From the NCBI RefSeq assembly GCF_000380645.1, contig NZ_AQXZ01000017.1:496001-560000 (forward strand): 64,000 bases of DNA, read 5' to 3'. Below are positions 49,530 to 57,716 of the stretch, piece by piece. Positions within the stretch are counted from its first letter, which is position 1. Each line of letters begins with the position of its first letter. The position numbers and the translations under genes were made by a program. Origin of the DNA: Smaragdicoccus niigatensis DSM 44881 = NBRC 103563. GTDB lineage: Bacteria > Actinomycetota > Actinomycetes > Mycobacteriales > Mycobacteriaceae. The notes under the pieces were generated by a model. The model was given only the letters and a program-made list of their open reading frames with translations. It had not been told where the DNA came from and did not search any database.

Positions 49530-50387
49530 TCACCCGAAGACGGAGATGATCGCCTCGGCGATCGCCTCAGGTGCGTCCTCCTGGATGTAATGCTTGGCAT
49601 CCGGGAGGGGCACCGTCGTGTGGTTGGGAAAGACGCCCTGCATTCGCGTGAGCATGCTTGGCCGAAAGGCCAGATCCTTCATCCCCCACACCAGAAGCGT
49701 CGGTTTCGACCCGAGCTTGGCGGGAACGTCCTGGGCCAGTTGGCCCAGGAATCGACGTGCCGCGATGAGCTGCCGGGGAAACTCGGCGACCGCTCGCCGC
49801 GAGGCCGGAGTCGGCAGTGGTTTGCGATAGTGCGCCATGATCTCGTCGTCGAGCTTCGTCGCAGTCGTGCGCAGAATCAGCTGTTCGGCGAACGTCGTGC
49901 GGGCTCGGATGGCGAACCGAAGCGGCGGTAGCGACAGCACCCTTCCGTAGGTGCGCAGCAGCTTCGTATCGGTGGGCCAGAACCAGGTATTGCCCAAGAT
50001 CAGACCGCGGACGTCGCCGGCCCGCGCGGCCGCGGCGTGCAACCCGATCGGTCCGCCCCAGTCGTGTCCGAATACGACGAAGTCGCGAAGATCGAGCTTG
50101 TCGAGCAGTTCTCCGGCGGTGTTCGCATGTTCGGCGGCGGTGTAGCCGTAGTTCTCCGGATGGTCCGACAGGCCGAAGCCCAAGTAGTCGATGGCGATGC
50201 AGCGGAAGCGATCCCGGAGCGCCACGATGATGTCCCGGTACAGGAAACTCCAGGCGGGGTTGCCGTGAAACATGACGATCGTTGGACCGGTGCCCTCATC
50301 GACGTAATGAAGTCGTCCGGCGCTCGAGTCGAACCAGCGTGACTCGAACGGATAGAGGTGCGGGTCAGGCGTGAAATCGATCGACAT
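49530..50387 (-). CDS. Haloalkane dehalogenase-like alpha/beta hydrolase
   Basis: A 285-residue hydrolase close to the haloalkane dehalogenase group. MFHGNPAWSFLYRD gives the oxyanion and halide-binding asparagine region, VVFGHDWGGPIG the nucleophilic aspartate (about D109) followed by tryptophan, and DAKHYIQEDAPE the catalytic histidine. An aspartate nucleophile separates it from esterases. Physiological substrates of such enzymes in mycolata are mostly unknown. The ATG at 50387 has GGAGG at good distance; the longer frame to 50525 crosses into the divergent sigma gene promoter. Confidence 0.82.
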   Translation of the reverse strand: MSIDFTPDPHLYPFESRWFDSSAGRLHYVDEGTGPTIVMFHGNPAWSFLYRDIIVALRDRFRCIAIDYLGFGLSDHPENYGYTAAEHANTAGELLDKLDLRDFVVFGHDWGGPIGLHAAAARAGDVRGLILGNTWFWPTDTKLLRTYGRVLSLPPLRFAIRARTTFAEQLILRTTATKLDDEIMAHYRKPLPTPASRRAVAEFPRQLIAARRFLGQLAQDVPAKLGSKPTLLVWGMKDLAFRPSMLTRMQGVFPNHTTVPLPDAKHYIQEDAPEAIAEAIISVFG

Positions 50388-50565
50388 TGAACCTCCGCAT
50401 GGGATCTGGAGTCGAGGATATGGCAGCCGCCGGTTTCGGGTCGACGATGGCCCTTTACCCGGTCCACGGTTATCCACAGCCAGGGCGTCCGGTAAGACGG
50501 TTGTGTCAGACCGGAGCCACACCATGACCGCGGATCGTCCAACCGACCGGAGGAGAATTCGCGTG

Positions 50566-51093
50566 ATGACCTCACAAAGTGACGCTCACGAACGTCTACA
50601 GAGTGTGCGGAACAAAAAACCGTTTGAGTCGCTCGTCCACGAGCACGGTGCTGCCGTGTTGCGTATCTGTGCTGCGCTGCTGGGTCCCGATGAGGCAGAA
50701 GACGCTTGGTCGGAGACATTCTTGTCAGCGCTGCGTGCCTACCCGGACCTCGATGTCGAGGTCAACGCCGAGGCGTGGCTCGTCACGATAGCCAAGCGGA
50801 GGTCACTGGACTTCGTGCGGTCAGCCGTCCGCCGACCGATCCCGGTTGGGAGGCTTCCCGACCTGATCCAGGAGGCAGCGGAGATCGATGCCGAGTTCGA
50901 CCTGGCCCTGCTGACGGTCCGACAGCGAACGGCGGTCGCGCAGCACTATCTCGACGGCATGTCCTACGCGGAGGTCGCCGAGCACAGCGGTGGCACCGAG
51001 GCGGCGGCACGACGAGCGGCGGCGGACGGAATCCGCGCACTACGGGCACAGGTGCGAGAGAACCGACAGAAGGGGGACAGCGATGCGAACTGA
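50566..51093 (+). CDS. ECF-type RNA polymerase sigma factor
   Basis: A 175-residue sigma factor with only regions 2 and 4. Region 2 is PFESLVHEHGAAVLRICAAL then LGPDEAEDAWSETFLSALRA and AWLVTIAKRRSLDFVRSA; region 4 is LLTVRQRTAVAQHYLDGMSY followed by AEVAEHSGGTEAAARRAA. No anti-sigma gene is adjacent. Its stop lies inside the start of ogt (11-base overlap), so sigma factor and DNA repair protein are coupled, suggesting an alkylation or DNA-damage response. GGAGGAG precedes the start; a GTG one codon upstream is possible. Confidence 0.85.
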   Translation: MTSQSDAHERLQSVRNKKPFESLVHEHGAAVLRICAALLGPDEAEDAWSETFLSALRAYPDLDVEVNAEAWLVTIAKRRSLDFVRSAVRRPIPVGRLPDLIQEAAEIDAEFDLALLTVRQRTAVAQHYLDGMSYAEVAEHSGGTEAAARRAAADGIRALRAQVRENRQKGDSDAN

Positions 51094-51676
51094 GGCCGAC
51101 ACGCTGGAGAAACTACGCGGACGGCTCGCGGAGGAGGCACAGGCCGAGGGGCTGATCGACGTCGCCTACCGGACCATTGATTCGCCGATCGGCAGCCTGC
51201 TGCTGGCCGCGACGGACCAGGGACTCGTGCGACTCGCGTTCGCCAACGAAGACCACGACGTCGTACTCGAGAGCTTGGCGTCGACCGTGAGCCCGCGCAT
51301 CCTGCGCACTCCGGCTCGGCTCGACACTGCGGCGCGCGAGCTTGACCAGTACTTCGAAGGCCGGCGTTGGCGCTTCGACCTCCCGTTGGATTTCCGGCTC
51401 AGCCGGGGATTCCGTCTGTCGGTTCTCGAGCACCTGGTCCAGATTGGATTCGGCGCGACGGAGAGCTACACCGAAGTCGCTGCGGCGGTGGGAAATCCGA
51501 AGGCCGTTCGGGCGGCGGGCACCGCGTGCGCGACGAATCCGCTGCCGGTCATCGTGCCGTGTCACCGGGTTGTGCGGTCGGATGGATCGTTTGGTAACTA
51601 CCTCGGTGGGGTCGAGACCAAGCGCTACCTGCTGGACTTCGAACGCCGGACCGCCATCGCGGGGTCGGCTCGGTGA
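51083..51676 (+). CDS. ogt: Methylated-DNA-protein-cysteine methyltransferase
   Basis: Removes methyl groups from O6-methylguanine by irreversible transfer to its own cysteine. The 197-residue protein has the acceptor motif IVPCHRVV with C160, the DNA-binding recognition helix AVGNPKAVRAAGTACATNP, and GNYLGGVETKRYLLDFE downstream, all as in Ogt. A helical N-terminal extension of about 28 residues precedes the usual start. AAGGGGG lies upstream of the ATG. It overlaps the ECF sigma gene and the GTG of cobD, making a three-gene overlapping cluster. Confidence 0.92.
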   Translation: MRTEADTLEKLRGRLAEEAQAEGLIDVAYRTIDSPIGSLLLAATDQGLVRLAFANEDHDVVLESLASTVSPRILRTPARLDTAARELDQYFEGRRWRFDLPLDFRLSRGFRLSVLEHLVQIGFGATESYTEVAAAVGNPKAVRAAGTACATNPLPVIVPCHRVVRSDGSFGNYLGGVETKRYLLDFERRTAIAGSAR

Positions 51677-52629
51677 GGAATCCGTTTCAGCGCCGCGCGG
51701 CTGGGTTGGTGGCGGGCTACGCCGCCGACCTGGCCGTCGGCGACCCGCAACGCTTCCATCCGGTCGCGGGCTTCGGCACGGTCGCGGGGCGGCTGGAGTC
51801 GCTGACCTACCGAGACACTCGAGGAGCGGGGCTTCTCTACGCCGCCGCGCTCATCACCGGCGCAGCCTTGGTCGGTTCCCGCGGAAAGGGGACGGTGGCC
51901 GTCGCGATGACCACGTGGTCGGCGATCGGCGGCCGGTCACTGTGCCGGACCGCGTTGCAGTTGGCGGAGCATGTCGAAGCCGGAGACCTGGAATCGGCAC
52001 GTGATCTCGTGCCGTGGCTGTGCGGACGTGATCCGCAGTCGCTCGACGAGGCGGGTCTGGTTCGTGCGGCACTCGAGTCGGTTGCGGAGAACACCTCCGA
52101 TGCGACGGTTGCGCCGCTCTTCTGGGGTGCGGTCGGCGGTTCGGCGGGTATCGCGGGATACCGAGCGTCGAACACTCTCGACGCGATGGTCGGCTATCGG
52201 AACGCCAAGTACGAGCGGTTCGGTTGGGCGTCGGCTCGCATCGACGACGTTCTGAACTATGTCCCGGCCCGTTTGTGCGGTGCTCTCATTGTCGCGACCG
52301 CGCCTGTCGTCGGGGGCAGTCCGCGCGGTGCCATTCGGGCGTGGCGACGGGATGCACGCAAGCACCCCAGCCCGAATGCGGGCGTCGTCGAATCGGCGAT
52401 GGCGGGGGCGTTGGGCGTGGGTCTCGGCGGCACGACGGTCTATGCGCACGGAGTCGAACAACGCCCGTCCCTGGGCGACGGTCCGGCACCGACGGTCTCG
52501 GATCTCAAACGGGCGGTGAGACTGTCGTCCGCGGTGCAGGCGGGTGCCGTGGTCAGTTCAGCGACGCTTGCCGTAGCGATCGGTGAGTTTGTCCGCAGAC
52601 GTCGGAGGCGTGGGCGTGGCAGTCGGTGA
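51673..52629 (+). CDS. cobD: Adenosylcobinamide-phosphate synthase CobD/CbiB
   Basis: Attaches the aminopropanol-type side arm to the corrin ring in cobalamin synthesis, at the cytoplasmic membrane. The 318-residue protein shows the family blocks AADLAVGDPQRFHPVAGFG near the start, SVAENTSDATVAPLFWGAVG, GYRASNTLDAMVGYRNAKYE and PARLCGALIVA, with hydrophobic helices between. A GTG overlapping the ogt stop starts it. The 3' end overlaps the convergent SURF1 gene by 72 bases. A CobC-like aminotransferase gene lies 4 kb downstream. Confidence 0.92.
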   Translation: MRNPFQRRAAGLVAGYAADLAVGDPQRFHPVAGFGTVAGRLESLTYRDTRGAGLLYAAALITGAALVGSRGKGTVAVAMTTWSAIGGRSLCRTALQLAEHVEAGDLESARDLVPWLCGRDPQSLDEAGLVRAALESVAENTSDATVAPLFWGAVGGSAGIAGYRASNTLDAMVGYRNAKYERFGWASARIDDVLNYVPARLCGALIVATAPVVGGSPRGAIRAWRRDARKHPSPNAGVVESAMAGALGVGLGGTTVYAHGVEQRPSLGDGPAPTVSDLKRAVRLSSAVQAGAVVSSATLAVAIGEFVRRRRRRGRGSR

Positions 52630-53382
52630 CCCAGCGACCTTCGCCGGCTGTTCCTTGCGACGTTCCCGCAGCTCAGCCCGGATGAAGTAGGCAAGACCGA
52701 GCGGGGCCATCACTCCGAATGCAAGCCACTGGAGGCCATACGAGAGGTATGGCCCGGAGTCGAGCTGGGGGAGTTCGACCGCCGCGAAGCCACCGGGTTG
52801 GCCGTCGGACAACTGCAGGTAACCCGAGGGCACGTTGCTCTTGAGAATGCTCCCGACCGCGATCGGGTCGACGGCGTAGATCTGCCAGTAGCCGGACTCG
52901 AACACCGGCTTCTTGTCTTCGGCCGCGATCTGGCGCAGACGCAGCCGCCCTTCGATCGTCACGTGGCCGGCCGGCGCTGGCGCCAGGGTCGGCGGCTGGT
53001 TCGCTTCGCTGGCCTTCACATAGCCACGGTTGACGAGAACCGATGAACCGTCGTCGAGATGGAAAGGAGTCAGAACCATGAAGGCGGGAAAGCCCTGGTA
53101 CGACTGCAGCCGGACCAGCACGTTCGACCTTTCGTATACGCCACTCGCGCTGACGCGGCGCCACTCGTCGGACTTCTTCGGTTCGTTTGTGCCGAGCACG
53201 CTCGCAACCGGCACCGGGTCCGCGCTCATCGAGGCTTGGATGAGGTCGTTGCGCTCCTGCGTCGTGTGGTTCTTGCCGAGCTGCCACGGAGCCAGGACGT
53301 GGAAACACAGGTACGCGAAAGCGGCGACGACGACCGCGAGCATGATCCAGCTCGGTCGCAGCAGAAACCTCAGTCGTCGCAC
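52558..53382 (-). CDS. SURF1 family cytochrome oxidase biogenesis protein
   Basis: Assembly factor for haem-copper oxidase (Rv2235 type). The 274-residue protein has two transmembrane helices, one near the N-terminus (WIMLAVVVAAFAYLCFHVLA, with WQL right after) and one near the C-terminus (GLQWLAFGVMAPLGLAYFI), flanking an outside domain with VLVNRGYVKASE and SGYWQIYAVDP. This is the SURF1 layout. The GTG at 53382 starts VRRLRFLLRPSW; the longer frame is a shadow of ptpA. Its C-terminal charged tail overlaps cobD on the opposite strand. Confidence 0.88.
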   Translation of the reverse strand: MRRLRFLLRPSWIMLAVVVAAFAYLCFHVLAPWQLGKNHTTQERNDLIQASMSADPVPVASVLGTNEPKKSDEWRRVSASGVYERSNVLVRLQSYQGFPAFMVLTPFHLDDGSSVLVNRGYVKASEANQPPTLAPAPAGHVTIEGRLRLRQIAAEDKKPVFESGYWQIYAVDPIAVGSILKSNVPSGYLQLSDGQPGGFAAVELPQLDSGPYLSYGLQWLAFGVMAPLGLAYFIRAELRERRKEQPAKVAGSPTATPTPPTSADKLTDRYGKRR

Positions 53383-53392
53383 GCCAACAAAC

Positions 53393-53884
53393 TTAGTCGT
53401 CGTCGGCGGCGAGTCGGTTTCGGACCCATTCCAGCATGCCCGGCACCGCAGCTTCGATCTGCTCGCGGCACTCGATGAACCCCGAACGCCCGCCGTAGTA
53501 CGGGTCGGCGACATCCGTACCGTCCGCGGCCGGATCGAAACTGCGCAGCAGCCGTCGGCGGTTCGCTGGGATACCGAGTCGTGCGAGCGCCCGGTCATGC
53601 CCGGCGTCGAGCGAGATGACCAAGTCCGAGCGCGAGTGCTCACGACCGAACTGGGCGGCGATGTGCGCGGTCGGGTAGCCGTGTTCGCGCAGCTCACGGA
53701 TCGTTCGCGGATCGGCTTCGTCGCCGACGTGCCAGCTACCGGTTCCGGCGCTTGTCACCTGCACGGCGGCGTCGAGGCCTTCACGAACGAGGTGCGCCGC
53801 GAAGATCTTCTCCGCCATCGGGGATCGGCAGATGTTCCCGGTGCACACGAAGCACACCGTCACCAGGGGACCACCAGCAGTCAT
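53393..53884 (-). CDS. ptpA: Low-molecular-weight protein tyrosine phosphatase PtpA
   Basis: Dephosphorylates phosphotyrosine; in pathogenic mycobacteria PtpA is secreted and acts on host proteins. The 163-residue enzyme has the P-loop VCTGNICRSP with nucleophile C14 and R20, and the general acid aspartate in DPYYGGRSGF. It lies 10 bases upstream of the SURF1 gene, as in M. tuberculosis. The tyrosine kinase gene ptkA, next to ptpA in M. tuberculosis, is not present; a carbonic anhydrase gene occupies the upstream position. Confidence 0.94.
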   Translation of the reverse strand: MTAGGPLVTVCFVCTGNICRSPMAEKIFAAHLVREGLDAAVQVTSAGTGSWHVGDEADPRTIRELREHGYPTAHIAAQFGREHSRSDLVISLDAGHDRALARLGIPANRRRLLRSFDPAADGTDVADPYYGGRSGFIECREQIEAAVPGMLEWVRNRLAADDD

Positions 53885-53908
53885 GTGACCACGATGCCAC
53901 AGGGTGGG

Positions 53909-54427
53909 CTAGGCAGACGTGGACGGCGTTTCCGCGACTCGGGGCACCTCGGTGACTTCGGCACTCGTCACGTTGAAGATGAAGCCGCGTACTTCGCCAC
54001 CGCGAATCAGCCATGGGCAGCTTGCTACCTTCGCGATCGACTCTCGGACACTGCGCTCGAGACTCGAGAAGCCCGCGACGTCCCAGGCGGGTTTTTGACC
54101 GGATTCGTCGAGCAACCTCCGGCGGAACTTCTGGTCGTCGAAGCCGAACATTCCGCAATTGGTGTGCTGCACGATCATGACCGCGCGAGTGCCGATCTCG
54201 CGCTGACTGATGGCAAGCGATCGGAGGACATCGTCGGTGACCAGGCCGCCGGCGTTTCGGATGATGTGGGCGTCACCCACGTCGAGACCGAGCGCACTGA
54301 ACAGGTCCAGGCGCGAGTCCATGCACGACACGATCGCGAGCTGCCGCTTTGGCTTCCGTGGTCGTGGCTCGGGAAACCTGAGGCGGTACCACTCATTCGC
54401 CTGCACCAGCTGATCAATGTCGGTCAC
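53909..54427 (-). CDS. Beta-carbonic anhydrase
   Basis: Interconverts CO2 and bicarbonate. The 172-residue zinc enzyme has the ligand motifs VSCMDSR (C35, D37, R39) and QHTNCG (H88, C91), with NAGGLVTDDVLRSL between them, matching beta-class enzymes of the short actinobacterial type. It ends with FIFNVTSAEVTEVP. On the same strand as ptpA with 24 bases between them, so possibly cotranscribed. Confidence 0.93.
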   Translation of the reverse strand: MTDIDQLVQANEWYRLRFPEPRPRKPKRQLAIVSCMDSRLDLFSALGLDVGDAHIIRNAGGLVTDDVLRSLAISQREIGTRAVMIVQHTNCGMFGFDDQKFRRRLLDESGQKPAWDVAGFSSLERSVRESIAKVASCPWLIRGGEVRGFIFNVTSAEVTEVPRVAETPSTSA

Positions 54428-54480
54428 GCCTCCAGTGAATCAGCTGTCGGCGTCTTGCCGTCAGCGGAGCCGGAGCCAAC

Positions 54481-54600
54481 TCACCGCCGGCCGACTGTCC
54501 ACGGACCACACTCGGACTCTTCGGCAAGCGTGCGTGTCCCAAGGCGAATGACCGCGCCGAACACAACGGTGACAAGACTGGCGGCGGTGAGGATGGTCAT
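54481..54600 (-). CDS. Possible 39-residue membrane peptide
   Basis: Starts MTILTAASLVTVVFGAVIRL and ends with charged residues (GTRTLAEESECGPWTVGRR). One hydrophobic helix and an AGAAAG-like purine run 7 bases before the ATG support translation, but there is no known family. It is the only gene candidate in the 305-bp stretch 54428-54732. Confidence 0.3.
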   Translation of the reverse strand: MTILTAASLVTVVFGAVIRLGTRTLAEESECGPWTVGRR

Positions 54601-54732
54601 GGGCGCACTTTCTGTCGAGGCGGGTCCTTTTGATCTTGTCGACGAACAATCCGGGCGAACACCAACCCAAGGGGTTGGAAGTCCCCACCCGTTCGACATG
54701 CGCGCAACTCCGGGGCCGGGTAAGTGTCAGTC

Positions 54733-55122
54733 ATGGCCACACTCGATGACATTGCACAGCTTGTCGCCGATCTCCCGGAGTCAGAGGAAGCCGACCGGCG
54801 CGGAACCCGTACGTGGTCGGTCGGTGGCAAGACGTTCGCGTGGGAGCGTTTGTTCTCGAAGGCCGACATCAAGAGATTCGGCACCGCACCGATTCCGAGC
54901 CAGCCAATCGTCGCGTTCCGCGTCGCTGATCAAACCGATAAGGAAGCGGTTCTCGCGCAAGGACATTCCGGTGTCTTCACGATCGAGCACTTCAATGGGT
55001 TCAACGCCGTCCTGGTCGAATTGGAGGAGGTCGAGCCGAGCGTCCTCGCGGAGCTGGTGGAGGACGCGTGGCTTGCGCTGGCGCCACCACGCGTTGTCGA
55101 TGACTGGCGGGCAGCGCGTTAG
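54733..55122 (+). CDS. MmcQ/YjbR family protein
   Basis: A 129-residue protein with the YjbR double-wing fold. ATLDDIAQLVADLPESEEAD, TWSVGGKTFAWERLF and AFRVADQTDKEAVLAQ followed by FNGFNAVLVELEEVEPSVLA are the conserved blocks. Family members are predicted DNA-binding or regulatory proteins with no proven activity. I use the ATG at 54733; a GTG at 54724 is in frame. It converges with the DUF2236 gene, overlapping its stop by four bases. Confidence 0.82.
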   Translation: MATLDDIAQLVADLPESEEADRRGTRTWSVGGKTFAWERLFSKADIKRFGTAPIPSQPIVAFRVADQTDKEAVLAQGHSGVFTIEHFNGFNAVLVELEEVEPSVLAELVEDAWLALAPPRVVDDWRAAR

Positions 55123-55970
55123 CCGGCGGTCCGGGCAACTCGCTGCATGCCCTCGTAGGCCCGCGCGTAGTAACGGACCCGCTCAGGCAGCTTGGGCCAG
55201 ACGTGGCGGATGACGGTTGAGGTGGCTCGGAACAGGCGCTCGTCGTTGGCGGACCAGGTAAGGCCGAGGATGTCGCGACCGCGCTCGGGCATCAGCGCAT
55301 TGAGCAGCCACACGTTGGACATCATTACCGGCTTCTGCAAGACCGCCCACAGCGGACCTGGCAGTCCGGGCGGAGCGGGAACGTTCACCGTCGCGGCGTG
55401 AATGGCGTAGTCCGTAGTGGCATTCGACTCGAGTTCGGATTCGAGCATGTGGTTCCAATACCGCTGAAAGTCGACGTAGTTGTCGATGACCGGGCGGTCC
55501 GACAGCCCGTACGAGCGCCACCAGGTGACGCCCTCGCGGACGACCTGGTTCTTCTCCGCGGTGCTGAGTGGTGTTCCGAAGTATTCGTTGACCGTGATGA
55601 TCAGCTCGATGAATGTGGCGTGCGTCCACCAATACACGTCGGGATTCAGGGCGTGGTATCGGCGGCCGTGCGAGTCGGAACCCTTGAGATCCTTGTGATA
55701 GTCGCGGACCCTTACGGCGCTCGTGTCGGTGTCCGCGTCGTAGACGGTGCCGAGAATTTGGGGGATTGATCGGACGAATCGGTCCCAGGGGTCGTCGAAG
55801 AAGTTCGAGTGGTCCTGCAAGGCCGCTCCCACAGCGGGGTGCATGTTCTGCAGTGTTCCGGTACGTCCGAGAAAGAGCAGCACGCGGCGATCGCCGAGAT
55901 ATTTCCACGTCAGAGAACTAGGTCCGAGCGGAGCCGATTCCGGCACATTCACCGCTTCTGTCGATGTCAT
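55119..55970 (-). CDS. DUF2236 / MpaB-like oxygenase
   Basis: A 283-residue helical protein of the DUF2236 group, which includes latex-clearing protein and mycophenolic-acid MpaB-like haem or metal oxygenases. Conserved elements are LLFLGRTGTLQNMHPAVGAA with its histidine, the PDVYWWTHATFIELIITVNE block with tryptophans and histidine, and YWNHMLESELE. The activity is unknown. It is divergent from a TetR gene, with a 12-bp perfect inverted repeat in the gap, so it is the probable target of that repressor. Confidence 0.82.
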   Translation of the reverse strand: MTSTEAVNVPESAPLGPSSLTWKYLGDRRVLLFLGRTGTLQNMHPAVGAALQDHSNFFDDPWDRFVRSIPQILGTVYDADTDTSAVRVRDYHKDLKGSDSHGRRYHALNPDVYWWTHATFIELIITVNEYFGTPLSTAEKNQVVREGVTWWRSYGLSDRPVIDNYVDFQRYWNHMLESELESNATTDYAIHAATVNVPAPPGLPGPLWAVLQKPVMMSNVWLLNALMPERGRDILGLTWSANDERLFRATSTVIRHVWPKLPERVRYYARAYEGMQRVARTAG

Positions 55971-55995
55971 GCCGACCTCCTTGTCGTCAGTGCAT

Positions 55996-56028
55996 CAATG
56001 CGACTATATTAATCACATAGTCGCATTG
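55996..56028. promoter_or_regulatory. TetR operator in the DUF2236-TetR gap
   Basis: A perfect 12-bp inverted repeat, CAATGCGACTAT and its complement, around a 9-bp AT-rich centre. It lies 25 bases upstream of the DUF2236 gene start and 55 upstream of the TetR gene. Confidence 0.75.
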
Positions 56029-56083
56029 GGCGCCCATTGGCACAAGGCTTCCGTCCGACAAGTCACCAGTACGATTCGATGTG

Positions 56084-56662
56084 ATGCCCACCACGCCCGC
56101 GCCCACCAGCACCGATGCCCGGATACTCGACGCCGCGCTGACACTGTTCGCCGAAGTCGGCATCAAGCGGACGACAATCGACGACATCGCTCGCGAGGCG
56201 GGGGTCAACCGCGCTACGCTGTTTCGTCGCATGGGGTCGAAGGACGCGATCGTGCGCGCGGCACTGTTACGCGAAGCGGCCCACGTCCTCGATTCGATCG
56301 GCCAGTCGGTCGACCCCATCGAAGACGACCGCGAACGGGTGATCGCAGGGTTCGTGACAACGCTCGTATCACTGCGAACAAACACGATCTTGGTGAAGGC
56401 ACTCGCCGTCGACGCAGCGGAAACGTATGTTGCACTGACTCGCGATGCCGGCGCGATCATCGACTACGCCGCATCTTTTGTCGCCGACCGGATACTGGTC
56501 GCGGTGCCTCAACGCCGAGACGCCCATCTGATCGCAGCAATAATCGCTCGCCTGCTGCATTCCTTGGTCATGACCCCGGAAGCGGCACCGCGCCTGAACA
56601 CTGAGGTGGAGATGCGCGACTTCGCGCGCCAGCAGCTGGTTCCGTTGATACTCAACGGCTGA
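56084..56662 (+). CDS. TetR-family regulator of the DUF2236 gene
   Basis: A 192-residue TetR regulator with the standard N-terminal helix-turn-helix (DARILDAALTLFAEVGIKRT, then IAREAGVNRATLFRRMGSKDA). The C-terminal ligand-binding half is helical. Divergent from the DUF2236 oxygenase, with a strong palindrome between, the usual arrangement for a repressor controlling a neighbouring enzyme gene. I use the ATG at 56084; a GTG lies one codon before. It ends 1 base before the cobC-like gene start. Confidence 0.87.
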   Translation: MPTTPAPTSTDARILDAALTLFAEVGIKRTTIDDIAREAGVNRATLFRRMGSKDAIVRAALLREAAHVLDSIGQSVDPIEDDRERVIAGFVTTLVSLRTNTILVKALAVDAAETYVALTRDAGAIIDYAASFVADRILVAVPQRRDAHLIAAIIARLLHSLVMTPEAAPRLNTEVEMRDFARQQLVPLILNG

Positions 56663-56663
56663 G

Positions 56664-57716
56664 GTGCTGCCGCTGGACGGTCAGCAGCACGGTAGTTTCC
56701 ATCCCGTGCTGCGTTATCACGGAGACCAGGCCGTCGAGCCGGGCATGTTGGACTTCGCGGTCAACGTGCGGCTGGCCGAACCTCCGCGTTGGCTCCAGGA
56801 TCGACTGACCGCTCGGCTCACGGACCTCGCGAGCTATCCGACGAAAGTGGACGAAGAACGGGCACGCAACGCGGTCGCAGCGCGCCACCATCGACGCCCG
56901 GATGACGTGCTGCTGTTGTCTGGGGCGGCTGAAGGCTTTGCCCTGCTGGCCAACCTCGGATCGAAGCACGCGGCGGTGGTTCAGCCGTCCTTCACCGAGC
57001 CCGAGCACGTACTTCGCGAAGCCGGTGTCCGCGTCAGTCCCGTCGTGTGCGACGAAGGGTTCGGCCTGGAGCTGACGAGCATCCCCACGGACGCCGACCT
57101 GTTCGTCGTCGGCAACCCCACCAACCCGACGTCCGTGCTGCATCCGCGCGAGACCATCCTTACGGCTCGGGCACCGGGACGGGTCGTCGTTGTTGACGAG
57201 GCATTCGCTGACGCGGAGGCCGACGAACCCGAGTCGTTGGCACGCCACGCCTGCGACGACGTCATCGTGCTGCGGAGCCTCACCAAGACGTGGGCCCTGG
57301 CTGGACTACGGTGCGGCTACCTCCTGGCCTCACCCGAGCTCGTCAAGCGCCTCGAATCGCGCCGCCCGCACTGGCCACTCGGAACTCTGCAACTCGAGGC
57401 GATCTATCAGTGCTCGCAGCCCGGAGCGGTGGCCGAGGCTGCCGCGAAGGCGGCGGACATGCGTGCAGACCGCGACCATTTCATCAACCAACTCACCGAA
57501 CTCGGGCTGCGCGTCACTGAGCCGGCCCGAGCCCCGTTCCTCCTGGTGTCCGTGCCGCGCGCGGAGGAAGTGCGAGACCGGCTCGCACGCGATCATCGAA
57601 TCGCCGTCCGCCGGTGCGATACCTTCCCATCGCTGGGACCGGATTATCTGCGTCTGGCGGTTCGGACCAGACCAGACATCGACCGCTTGATCTCTGTGTT
57701 GAGGGAGCTGCTGTGA
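56664..57716 (+). CDS. cobC: CobC-like PLP-dependent aminotransferase
   Basis: Class I/II aminotransferase related to threonine-phosphate decarboxylase (Rv2231c type) that would supply the aminopropanol arm for cobalamin. The 350-residue protein has [30 protein letters not shown] for cofactor phosphate binding, [14 protein letters not shown] with the conserved asparagine, VVVDEAFAD, and the lysine loop [18 protein letters not shown]. The GTG start at 56664 is uncertain; a GTG at 56706 would trim 14 residues. Overlapped by the NIF3-like gene. Confidence 0.84.
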   Translation: MLPLDGQQHGSFHPVLRYHGDQAVEPGMLDFAVNVRLAEPPRWLQDRLTARLTDLASYPTKVDEERARNAVAARHHRRPDDVLLLSGAAEGFALLANLGSKHAAVVQPSFTEPEHVLREAGVRVSPVVCDEGFGLELTSIPTDADLFVVGNPTNPTSVLHPRETILTARAPGRVVVVDEAFADAEADEPESLARHACDDVIVLRSLTKTWALAGLRCGYLLASPELVKRLESRRPHWPLGTLQLEAIYQCSQPGAVAEAAAKAADMRADRDHFINQLTELGLRVTEPARAPFLLVSVPRAEEVRDRLARDHRIAVRRCDTFPSLGPDYLRLAVRTRPDIDRLISVLRELL

